DNA of 64,000 nucleotides. Origin: a virus. This document shows, in pieces, positions 42,857 through 49,188 of the stretch (position 1 is its first letter; every line of letters begins with the position of its first letter). The stretch spans positions 1 through 64,000 of the IMG/VR virus record IMGVR_UViG_3300028831_000232; one strand, 5' to 3'. The translations under genes were made by a program, and so were the position numbers. A model generated the notes under the pieces. The model ran no database searches, was not told where the DNA came from, and saw only the letters and a list, made by a program, of their open reading frames with translations.

Positions 42857-43031
42857 CGTCCGGCTCCCGGTCTACGAGGTGCTCGATCACGAGATCGGAC
42901 AGCTTGTTGGGCGTGGCCGCCCGCAGCATGGCCGTGCAGCTGCAGACGCAGAAGTAGCGCCCCTGGTCGTCCTTCTGGAGGGGGGTCATCTTGTGACCCT
43001 CCCGAAGGCGTGGCGCCGGCTTGTCAGCCAT
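42843..43031 (-). CDS. small cysteine-containing protein
   Basis: 62 aa from ATG at 43029-43031; GGAGG lies nine bases upstream inside a DGxTQ element. FCVCSCTAML is the notable motif (three Cys). Acidic C-terminus. Eight-base overlap with the upstream gene. Unknown. Confidence 0.5.
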   Translation of the reverse strand: MADKPAPRLREGHKMTPLQKDDQGRYFCVCSCTAMLRAATPNKLSDLVIEHLVDREPDDGEG

Positions 43032-43260
43032 GCTGCGTTCCTCCATCGACCGGGGTGGCCTTCTGCATGACGAAGGCGCCCGTCTCGACCATGAGTTTGA
43101 ACGCCTTCTCCAGGCTGATCTTCTTGCGGGCCGCCAGCAAACGCAGGTCCCTGATCAACTTCGGGTCCTCGATCTCGCCGTTCATGTAGACGGCGGGATT
43201 GCCGTCCGGGTCCTCGCCCAGCGTGACGTGGAAGTTCTCGTAGCCCTTCTTAGGCGCCAT
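43024..43260 (-). CDS. hypothetical protein ending in DGGTQHG
   Basis: 78 aa. YENFHVTLGEDPDGNPAVYMNGEIEDPKLIRDLRLLAARKKISLEKAFKLMVETGAF; alpha-beta. The C-terminus TPVDGGTQHG is one of seven DGxTQ ends in the window. ATG at 43258-43260 lies within the end of the upstream gene. Confidence 0.5.
   Translation of the reverse strand: MAPKKGYENFHVTLGEDPDGNPAVYMNGEIEDPKLIRDLRLLAARKKISLEKAFKLMVETGAFVMQKATPVDGGTQHG
43032..43050 (-). repeat. DGxTQ element, copy 1
   Basis: GTCGATGGAGGAACGCAGC immediately before ATG (43029-43031); encodes VDGGTQ. Confidence 0.6.
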
Positions 43261-43480
43261 TGGAGGACACCATCGAGTCGGTGTAGACGCGCACCACGAT
43301 GGTGTCGTAGGCCCCGCCCTTCTCGGACTTCCGAGCGGTGCGCTTGGCGCCGGCCGCCGCCATCTGATGGGCCAGCTTGGCCGGGATCTTGAATGTGGTG
43401 ACCGTCGGTGCGCTGCCATCTCGTGGCTGGTGGCGGATCTCCAGCTGCGCCAGCTTGAAGGACTCGATGTTCTGTGCCAT
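43250..43480 (-). CDS. hypothetical small protein
   Basis: 76 aa from ATG at 43478-43480 with AAGGAG nine bases upstream. MAQNIESFKLAQLEIRHQP, VTTFKIPAKLAHQMAAAGAKRTARKSEKGGAYDTIVVRVYT suggests a small basic alpha-beta protein. Unknown. Confidence 0.5.
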   Translation of the reverse strand: MAQNIESFKLAQLEIRHQPRDGSAPTVTTFKIPAKLAHQMAAAGAKRTARKSEKGGAYDTIVVRVYTDSMVSSNGA

Positions 43481-43482
43481 GC

Positions 43483-43524
43483 CTATCCTCTCCTTGCCCA
43501 ATTGACGTTCATGTACATGCTCAT
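43483..43524 (-). CDS. possible 13-residue coupling ORF
   Basis: ATG overlaps the upstream TGA (ATGA), encodes MSMYMNVNWARRG, and stops just before the next gene's Shine-Dalgarno (AAGGAG is part of its last codons). Could couple translation across the 40-base gap; may be chance. Confidence 0.3.
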   Translation of the reverse strand: MSMYMNVNWARRG

Positions 43525-43709
43525 GGCTTCCTCAGTGTCCTCTTGACGACCCGCTCGGGCTGCTGCTCTTCGTAGTGGTGCGGACATTCGCAGACGTAGG
43601 TCTGACCGTGCTGACCGGTGTAGGTGTGACGACACAGGTGGTGCAGGGCCGGCGGGTGGCCGGGCTGATCGTTGCACCAGCCGGTAATGAAGGGTGGCTT
43701 GTCAGACAT
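43521..43709 (-). CDS. small Cys/His-rich protein
   Basis: 62 aa from ATG at 43707-43709. WCNDQPGHPPALHHLC and VCECPHHYEEQQP give a dense Cys/His pattern, likely zinc-binding. C-terminus is basic. Overlaps an upstream 19-codon ORF by eight bases. Unknown. Confidence 0.5.
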   Translation of the reverse strand: MSDKPPFITGWCNDQPGHPPALHHLCRHTYTGQHGQTYVCECPHHYEEQQPERVVKRTLRKP

Positions 43710-43761
43710 TGCCTCGCCCCAGATTTCGCTGAGCATGCTTCTGGAGATCCGGCTGGCTCAT
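43702..43761 (-). CDS. possible 19-residue coupling ORF
   Basis: ATG overlaps the upstream stop (ATGA), the 19 codons (MSQPDLQKHAQRNLGRGNV) span the gap, and the TGA falls eight bases into the next gene. Suggests translational coupling rather than a functional peptide. Confidence 0.3.
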   Translation of the reverse strand: MSQPDLQKHAQRNLGRGNV

Positions 43762-43964
43762 CCGATCAGCTCCTGCAATGCGGTTAGCCGCTCCTTGTAG
43801 CGGCCCACCAACTGCAGCGCATGCGCTCGTTCAGCATCCGACAAGGTGCCGACATCGACGTATCCGTCGTACGCCTTCTGGGTCAGGGTCACGGCCTTCT
43901 CCAGATGACGGTGGGCCTCGGCCGTCCGCTCTGCCGGTGTGCGGTCCTTCGGTGAGCGGGGCAT
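43758..43964 (-). CDS. small helical protein
   Basis: 68 aa from ATG at 43962-43964 joined to the upstream stop (TGATG). RTAEAHRHLEKAVTLTQKAYDGYVDVGTLSDAERAHALQLVGRYKERLTALQEL reads as two or three amphipathic helices, common in small phage proteins. Unknown. Confidence 0.5.
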   Translation of the reverse strand: MPRSPKDRTPAERTAEAHRHLEKAVTLTQKAYDGYVDVGTLSDAERAHALQLVGRYKERLTALQELIG

Positions 43965-44161
43965 CACCCGATCATCCCCAGCACCTGCCACGGCTCCACG
44001 AGGGCGATGACCTCTTCGTCGTTGAGCATCCCGTTCATCAGCTCCTGGGCCGGCCGGTGGTCAACAGCGAAGGTGACGGTGCGACCGTCCTCCAGGGACG
44101 TGCCCCGGAATACCATCACGCTGCCCTCGTTCCGCACGATGGAGACAACTTCGATTTCCAT
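43964..44161 (-). CDS. hypothetical small protein
   Basis: 65 aa from ATG at 44159-44161, preceded by AGGAG within the end of the upstream gene's DGxTQ element. IEVVSIVRNEGSVMVFRGTSLEDGRTVTFAVDHRPAQELMNGML looks like a small beta-barrel followed by a helix. Unknown. Confidence 0.5.
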   Translation of the reverse strand: MEIEVVSIVRNEGSVMVFRGTSLEDGRTVTFAVDHRPAQELMNGMLNDEEVIALVEPWQVLGMIG

Positions 44162-44162
44162 T

Positions 44163-44567
44163 TCAGCTCCTCTGGGTGTCGCCATCGATGGCCGAGGCGA
44201 ACAGATAGGGGGCGCCGGTCCTGGCCGCCCAGAATTGCGTGATGAGGGACTCGACCCGATCCTGCACCATGCGCCGGCCGGCCTTCGGCAGACGGTGTCG
44301 GCGCACGAAGCCGTTGACGATGTAGGTGACCAGGCTCTCCCGGTCGCCGGCCTTGATGTACTGGACGCAGCGGTCGCAGGCCGCCCAGTCGCCGTCGGAG
44401 CCGATGGTGGGGTCGTCGCTGAAGACGAACGTCTCGGCCGGGCAGCTCCAGGGCGCCGACAGCGTCTGGCAGAAGTCGCAGGACCGGATGCGGTCCTTCC
44501 GGCGGCGCATGTTCCGGCCGTCGGCGCCCTGGTAGATCTCGTAGTCGTTGGCGTCCGGGCGGCTCAT
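44163..44567 (-). CDS. zinc-binding protein, paralogue of the 46104 gene
   Basis: 134 aa from ATG at 44565-44567 overlapping the upstream stop (ATGA). CDFCQTLSAPWSCP and WAACDRCVQYIKAGDRESLVTYIV give two Cys pairs; the second segment parallels WAFCDDCFKLVEAGDRQGLL in the protein at 46104, so the two are paralogues. C-terminus AIDGDTQRS carries the DGxTQ element. Role unknown. Confidence 0.55.
   Translation of the reverse strand: MSRPDANDYEIYQGADGRNMRRRKDRIRSCDFCQTLSAPWSCPAETFVFSDDPTIGSDGDWAACDRCVQYIKAGDRESLVTYIVNGFVRRHRLPKAGRRMVQDRVESLITQFWAARTGAPYLFASAIDGDTQRS
44166..44189 (-). repeat. DGxTQ element, copy 2
   Basis: ATCGATGGCGACACCCAGAGGAGC, seven bases before ATG at 44159-44161; encodes IDGDTQRS and supplies the next AGGAG. 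Confidence 0.6.
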
Positions 44568-44827
44568 GACGGCGGCCCGTACGGGTCGAAGGTTTCGCCC
44601 ATGCACTCCTCGCACCACTCCTCGGGGCAGCTGGCGAAGGCGCGGGCCAGGGCCAGCGTCTGGTGGGAGCAGACGCCGCCGTGCTCGTCGCAGACGGTGT
44701 TCCAGCGCCCGCCCTCGGGGTCCAGGCCGGCCGGCTCGGCGTCGAGCACGAGGACGAGCGTGCCGGTGGAGCGGGCGCGGGTGGCGTAGCGGCAGCCGGC
44801 GTACTGGGCGGCAACCTTGGCGCTCAT
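44564..44827 (-). CDS. hypothetical Cys-rich protein
   Basis: 87 aa. Six cysteines including CDEHGGVCSH and CPEEWCEECMGE; likely zinc-binding. GTLVLVLDAEPAGLDPEGGRW suggests a beta hairpin. ATG overlaps the upstream stop by four bases. Unknown. Confidence 0.5.
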   Translation of the reverse strand: MSAKVAAQYAGCRYATRARSTGTLVLVLDAEPAGLDPEGGRWNTVCDEHGGVCSHQTLALARAFASCPEEWCEECMGETFDPYGPPS

Positions 44828-45801
44828 CGGAGCTGCCCCTCCACCAGGGCCACGAACTCGGCCGGCAGCTCCTCGGGCCGGCTGATGGCACTGACCCGCA
44901 GGAGCATCTCGGCCTTCGTCAGGGCGGCCGTAGCGGCCTGCTGAGCGCCGCCCAGGGCCACCATGACCTCCTGGGCCACCCGGAGGCCCACCCGGCCTGC
45001 AGCGGCCACCACAGCGGCTGCAGCGGGGTTGGAGAGCTTGACCCGCCAGCTCTTGTCGCTCGGCTCGAACCGGGCGCCGGCCTCCTTGATGGCGCTCTTG
45101 GCCTCGCCCCAGTTGCTGACCCCGCCGATGTTGAAGACGACCTCATCGTTGATGACGATGCCGTGGACCCGCTTGGCGGGATCGGCCGCCTTGGCCGGCT
45201 CGACCGTCAGGGCCTTCTCCAGCCAGGCGTCGGCCTCGGCGTCTTCGACCCGGAAGCCGTAGGTGGTGACCACGGCGGCGTGCTGGGCGTTGAGGCGCTC
45301 GGGAGCGACCCACCAGACCTTCGGCCACACCTGGCCGTCGAAGGTGGCGCCGGCCGCCTTGAGGGCGGTGCGGATGGCGTCGCCGCCCTGGTAGGGGTAC
45401 TCGAACTCGACCCGGCCGGCGGGGCACTCCTGGCGGCCGGTGACGAAGCGCACGAAGCGGCGGCTGGCCGCCTTACGCTCCCGCTCGAACCGGCGGGCGT
45501 CATCGCGGGCGTCCCGGTTGGTGGGCAGGCCCCTGGCCTCCCGCACGATGTCCAGCTCGGCCATGTCCACCCCGGTGTAGGCGAGGATCTGGCGCTTGTA
45601 GGTGAGGGCGATCCGGGCGGCCTCGGCGTGAACGGCCTCGGTCCAGCTCTCGAACGGCTCGGCGGCGATCCGGCGGCCGAACATGGTGTCCTGGCCGTTG
45701 AAGCCGACCCCGTCCTCGGTGACGGCCCCGTCGCAGTTGGAGGCCACGGCGCAGATGCCGTGGTAAACGGCCAGGCGCTGGGCTTCGATGGAGAGGGTCA
45801 C
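44824..45801 (-). CDS. HARP-like repeat protein
   Basis: 325 aa from GTG at 45799-45801 overlapping the upstream stop (GTGA). N-terminal region unknown; residues about 140-200 (VEFEYPYQGGDAIRTALKAAGATFDGQVWPKVWWVAPERLNAQH) and 235-290 (VVFNIGGVSNWGEAKSAIKEAGARFEPSDKSWRVKL) repeat a pattern of strand, helix, gap, then KxWxV, as in HARP domains that target SMARCAL1-type helicases to forked DNA. Likely partner of the SNF2 helicase at 40236. Confidence 0.5.
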   Translation of the reverse strand: MTLSIEAQRLAVYHGICAVASNCDGAVTEDGVGFNGQDTMFGRRIAAEPFESWTEAVHAEAARIALTYKRQILAYTGVDMAELDIVREARGLPTNRDARDDARRFERERKAASRRFVRFVTGRQECPAGRVEFEYPYQGGDAIRTALKAAGATFDGQVWPKVWWVAPERLNAQHAAVVTTYGFRVEDAEADAWLEKALTVEPAKAADPAKRVHGIVINDEVVFNIGGVSNWGEAKSAIKEAGARFEPSDKSWRVKLSNPAAAAVVAAAGRVGLRVAQEVMVALGGAQQAATAALTKAEMLLRVSAISRPEELPAEFVALVEGQLR

Positions 45802-45995
45802 AGCGCCCACCCGGCCTTGACCTCGGCCCTGGGGGTGACCAGGGTGACCTTGGCGGCCGTGACCACCATGCGGATGCCGTCGGCGTCGTAGGAGACGAGG
45901 AAGGCGGGGTCCGAGCGCAGGGCGCCCCAGACGATGGCCTTCCGGCCCTCGAACTCGATGAGGTCGCCCTCGTGGATGGCGGGTGCTGTTGTCAT
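45798..45995 (-). CDS. hypothetical small protein
   Basis: 65 aa from ATG at 45993-45995 with AAAGAG ahead. IHEGDLIEFEGRKAIVWGALRSDPAFLVSYDADGIRMVVTAAKVTLV is an SH3-like beta barrel. First gene of its operon; the upstream 108-base gap holds the shared 18-base element. Confidence 0.5.
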   Translation of the reverse strand: MTTAPAIHEGDLIEFEGRKAIVWGALRSDPAFLVSYDADGIRMVVTAAKVTLVTPRAEVKAGWAL

Positions 45996-46103
45996 GTTCT
46001 CTTTATCGCCCATCCGGGGGTCCGACTGCAATAGTCCAGGCCCAAAACCTTGCGTTTTCGTGGGGCGAATCGGGCATTCCTACCGCCCTGGAGCGGTAGG
46101 CGG
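45996..46103 (-). promoter_or_regulatory. intergenic control region with element copy 2
   Basis: 108 bases without a gene. Contains CAGGCCCAAAACCTTGCG (46037-46054), repeated with one change at 41683. No consensus promoter is obvious; GTCCGACTGCAATAGTC nearby is partly symmetric. Probably a phage promoter or operator. Confidence 0.4.
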
Positions 46104-46466
46104 TCAGTTCCATCGGGCCTGGGTGGAGCCGTCCACCGGAAAGGCCGGCTCGCCCCGGTAGGGCCGGCCCCGGCGCTTGGCGTTCCAGAAGCCCTGCCAC
46201 ATCAGCCGGCGCCACTCCTTTTCCGGCCCCGGCTCGACCGGGTCCATGAGGTCGGCGCGGGCCAGGAGGCCCTGGCGGTCGCCGGCCTCCACCAGCTTGA
46301 AGCAGTCGTCGCAGAAGGCCCAGTACCCGTCGTCCTGGTAGCTGCTCATCCGGGGGTCCGGGGAATTCGGCAGATCGAAGCCGAACGGCTCGATCTCGAC
46401 CGTCCACATGATGGCCGGCCAGCCCCGGACGTAGCAGGCGTCGCACTTCACCACCCGGCGGATCAC
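46104..46466 (-). CDS. zinc-binding protein, paralogue of the 44163 gene
   Basis: 120 aa from GTG at 46464-46466 overlapping the upstream stop (GTGA). CDACYVRGWPAIMW and WAFCDDCFKLVEAGDRQGLLARADL supply two Cys pairs, then WRRLMWQGFWNAKRRGRPYRGEPAF. See the paralogue at 44163. Unknown function. Confidence 0.55.
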   Translation of the reverse strand: MIRRVVKCDACYVRGWPAIMWTVEIEPFGFDLPNSPDPRMSSYQDDGYWAFCDDCFKLVEAGDRQGLLARADLMDPVEPGPEKEWRRLMWQGFWNAKRRGRPYRGEPAFPVDGSTQARWN

Positions 46467-46858
46467 CGCTGCGTCTCCCCGTCGATGGTGGTGATCCGCA
46501 GGGCGGGAGCGGTGGCCGGCGCCGGCTCCAGGGCGGCGGCCTCGGCCACTGTGAGGGTGATCCACTGCCGGGTGGGTTCCTTCCGGCCGGCCAGCTTGAA
46601 CAGGCCCTCGAAGTGGAGGTGGTCGCCCAGGGTCATCTGGCCGGACCAGGCCGGATGATCCTCGGCCAGCTCGACACTGCCCGGCAGGCCCTCGGGCCGC
46701 GTGCAGAGGACGTGGAAGCCATCGGGATCCAGCCGGCGGATAAATTCCCAGCCCGGCATGTGGTCCCGGTCCTGGCCCTCGCTGTCGTCCTCCCGCTTGA
46801 CCCTCTGGATGTCGGCGGTGGTCGCTACGAGCGCCCCGGCGATGGTCACTCCTTGCAT
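46463..46858 (-). CDS. hypothetical protein with DGETQR C-terminus
   Basis: 131 aa from ATG at 46856-46858 with AGGAG eight bases upstream. WEFIRRLDPDGFHVLCTRPEGLPGS, TLGDHLHFEGLFKLAGRKEPTRQWITL: beta-rich. C-terminus TTIDGETQR belongs to the DGxTQ set. First gene left of the divergent region. Confidence 0.5.
   Translation of the reverse strand: MQGVTIAGALVATTADIQRVKREDDSEGQDRDHMPGWEFIRRLDPDGFHVLCTRPEGLPGSVELAEDHPAWSGQMTLGDHLHFEGLFKLAGRKEPTRQWITLTVAEAAALEPAPATAPALRITTIDGETQR
46467..46486 (-). repeat. DGxTQ element, copy 3
   Basis: ATCGACGGGGAGACGCAGCG directly before GTG at 46464-46466; encodes IDGETQR. Confidence 0.6.
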
Positions 46859-47032
46859 GGCCCGGCTCCTATGTCCCAACGGCGTGGTATTTCTGTCTGG
46901 GCGCCAGCATACCGCCTCGCCAGGGTCGCAGGGAAGAGTCTTCCCCGCAAGGCTCGAGCGCTAAAGTCTTGACAGCCATCGTACGATGTGGTCGGTGGGC
47001 AGAGGTCTGCCCACGTTCCCGAGAGGAGACTC
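46859..47032. promoter_or_regulatory. divergent control region with three dyads
   Basis: 174 bases between divergent operons. GGGAAGAGTCTTCCC (46931-46945), CATCGTACGATG (46977-46988) and GTGGGCAGAGGTCTGCCCAC (46995-47014) are near-perfect dyads. A consensus -35 box TTGACA (46969-46974) points right, abutting the second dyad; a -10 at 17 spacing (about 46992) is poor. The dyads look like operators, the last also an mRNA hairpin just before the ATPase gene's Shine-Dalgarno (GAGAGGAGACTC). Confidence 0.6.
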
Positions 47033-48490
47033 GTGGTCACGAAGAAGCAGGCGGCCCAGGACAACTGGCTCGCCATCAACCGAAAGGGCTTCGCCCAGGT
47101 GCTGGCCCAGAAGGGCCGTGCCCGCATCCTGGCCGAGCTGGTGAGCAACGCCCTCGACACCGAGGCCGGTACGGTCACCATCACCTTCAGCCAGTTCAGC
47201 GGCCGGGCCGACATCACCGTCGAGGACGACGACCCCCAGGGCTTCGCCAACCTGGCCGACGCCTACACGCTCTACGCCCCCAGCACCCGCGCCCATGACC
47301 CGAAGAAGCGGGGCCGCAACGGCGCAGGCGACAAGGAAGTCCTCGCCCTGTGCGAGTGGGCGCAGGTCCGCTCCACCACCGGGGCCGTCGAATTCAACGC
47401 CGACGGCAGCCGGGTGGTCACCAAGGACACCAGGGTCGCCGGCTCGCAGTTCTCGGCCAACCTCAAGATGAACCAGGGCGAGGCCAACGAATTCATCCAG
47501 CTCATGCACGAGCTGCTGGTGCCGGCCGGCGTGGCCGTCTGGTTCAACGATGAGGCCATCGTCTCCCGCCAGCCGCTGCGGGAATTCCAGGCCACGCTGG
47601 GCACCGTGCTCCGAGACGCCGAGGGCAACATCTCGCCCACCCGGCGGAAGACCACCATCGGCCTCTACGAGGTGGCCCCTGGCGAGACGGCCCACATCTA
47701 CGAGCTGGGTCTACCGGTGGTCGAGCACGATTCCCGGTGGCACGTCAACATCGAGCAGAAGGTGCCGCTCGGGCGGGACCGCAACAACGTCACGCCGGCC
47801 TACCTGAAGGAGCTGCGGGAGCACGTCCTCAACAACAGCTACGACCTGCTGACCGAGGAGGACTCGAAGAGCCGCTGGGTGCGCGACGCCTACGAGGGCG
47901 CCACCGACGAGGCCGTGGCCGCCGTGGTGAAGAAGACCTACGGCGACAAGGTGGTCATGGCCGACCCCTCCGACCGGGAGGCCGTGACCCGCTGCCAGGA
48001 GGCCGGCTACACCGTCATCCCGAGCCGAAACCCGTTCCCCGCCGGCTTCGGTGAGCGCCTGCGGGCGGTGGGCGTCCAGCCGGCCGGTCAGGTCATGCCC
48101 ACCTTCGTCGTCTCCTCCCCGGACGGCAAGCCGCCCATCCCCGAGGAGCAGTGGACCGACGGCATGCGCCGGGTGGTCGAGTACTCCCGCCGGCTGCACA
48201 TGGAGCTGTTCGGCATGAAGCTGCGGGTCGCCATCTTCGACATCAAGCACCCCGACAAGCGCTGGCTGGCAAAGACGAACGGCCGGGGCAGCCTGGACTT
48301 CAACATCGGGCTGCTGGGCAAGAGCTGGTTCGAGAAGCCGGACCAGGCCAAGGTGGACACCATCCTCGTCCACGAGTTCGCCCACCGGAAGGCCGAGTTC
48401 CACACCGACGAGCGCTTCTACGAGGAGTGCTGCCGGCTGGGTGCCATCCTGCGGGAGGTCCCCCTGCGGCTGTCGGACGTGGAGATCTGA
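47033..48490 (+). CDS. rIIA-like GHKL ATPase with C-terminal metallopeptidase motif
   Basis: 485 aa from GTG at 47033 with GAGAGGAG upstream. N-terminal GHKL ATP-binding fold: N-box ELVSNALDTEAG (35-46, E35/N39/D42), G1-like VEDDDPQGF (63-71), G2-like GRNGAGDK (94-101). Residues about 130-300 form the S5-like middle domain (VPLGRDRNNVTPAYLKELREHVLNN). C-terminus: TILVHEFAHRKAEFH, an HExxH zinc site (HEFAH 447-451) with a further His 457. Phage rIIA proteins are GHKL ATPases; a fused zincin is unusual. Heads a six-gene operon. ATPase part solid, peptidase inferred. Confidence 0.7.
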   Translation: MVTKKQAAQDNWLAINRKGFAQVLAQKGRARILAELVSNALDTEAGTVTITFSQFSGRADITVEDDDPQGFANLADAYTLYAPSTRAHDPKKRGRNGAGDKEVLALCEWAQVRSTTGAVEFNADGSRVVTKDTRVAGSQFSANLKMNQGEANEFIQLMHELLVPAGVAVWFNDEAIVSRQPLREFQATLGTVLRDAEGNISPTRRKTTIGLYEVAPGETAHIYELGLPVVEHDSRWHVNIEQKVPLGRDRNNVTPAYLKELREHVLNNSYDLLTEEDSKSRWVRDAYEGATDEAVAAVVKKTYGDKVVMADPSDREAVTRCQEAGYTVIPSRNPFPAGFGERLRAVGVQPAGQVMPTFVVSSPDGKPPIPEEQWTDGMRRVVEYSRRLHMELFGMKLRVAIFDIKHPDKRWLAKTNGRGSLDFNIGLLGKSWFEKPDQAKVDTILVHEFAHRKAEFHTDERFYEECCRLGAILREVPLRLSDVEI

Positions 48491-49188
48491 TGTACCCCGA
48501 CACCGCTGACGGCCGCCCCCGCGACCGGATCGAAGCGGCGCTGTGGCTGCACTCCTTCCTCGACATGGAGGAAGGAGTGCCGGCCACCGAGGCCGAGCGG
48601 GCCGACATCGAGCGTGTCCGGCCACTGCACGCCCTCCTGGTCAACGGCTTCAAGAGTGAGGGCGCCGTCATGGGCTTCTTCGAGGAGCCGGCCGTAGACC
48701 TCCTGCAGCACCACGTCGATCAGCTGGGCTTCGTCAAGCAGCCCACCGAATTGAAGGGACCGGTGTACGTGGTCTTCGCCAAGCCGGTGGTGGTGGCGAC
48801 AGACGAGACGGAGCCGGTCTACCTCCACGCCTTCGGCTTCTCCGACGGCGCTGTGAGCCTCCACAGCATGCGGACGGCCACCACGCCTCCGTCCCTCGAC
48901 TACTTCTACTGGAAGTCGGGAGAGACGCTTGTGGAGGCCGTAGAACGGGAGCAGCGACCGTGGGCGCCGACGCTGCAGGTGGCGGTGGCGGCCACTGCCG
49001 CCTACCTCATGGATCCCCGCCAGGGCCACATGGCCGTCTCCGGTCGGTTCAGCGCCGCCCAGCTGCAGCCGATGCAGCGCCAGCTCGGCAAGGCCGGCAT
49101 CAAGACGTTCATCCCGTACAAGGGCCTGGCCTGCCTCACGGCCAACCCCGTCTTCATCGACGGCCAGACGCAGAGGAGCGGACGATGA
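48490..49188 (+). CDS. hypothetical protein ending in DGQTQRSGR
   Basis: 232 aa, ATG joined to the previous stop (TGATG). Helical N-terminus (RIEAALWLHSFLDMEEG, FFEEPAVDLLQHHVDQL), a beta-rich middle (GPVYVVFAKPVVVATDETEPVYLHAFGFSD), and PMQRQLGKAGIKTFIPYKGLACLTANP before the DGxTQ end. No known family. Second gene of the operon. Confidence 0.5.
   Translation: MYPDTADGRPRDRIEAALWLHSFLDMEEGVPATEAERADIERVRPLHALLVNGFKSEGAVMGFFEEPAVDLLQHHVDQLGFVKQPTELKGPVYVVFAKPVVVATDETEPVYLHAFGFSDGAVSLHSMRTATTPPSLDYFYWKSGETLVEAVEREQRPWAPTLQVAVAATAAYLMDPRQGHMAVSGRFSAAQLQPMQRQLGKAGIKTFIPYKGLACLTANPVFIDGQTQRSGR
49156..49184 (+). repeat. DGxTQ element, copy 4
   Basis: ATCGACGGCCAGACGCAGAGG (49156-49176) encodes IDGQTQR and lies eight bases before ATG at 49185. 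Confidence 0.6.

Noticed and set aside
46982-46987. TACGAT as a -10 box for the GHKL operon
   Set aside because: Only seven bases from TTGACA; it is part of the palindrome CATCGTACGATG.
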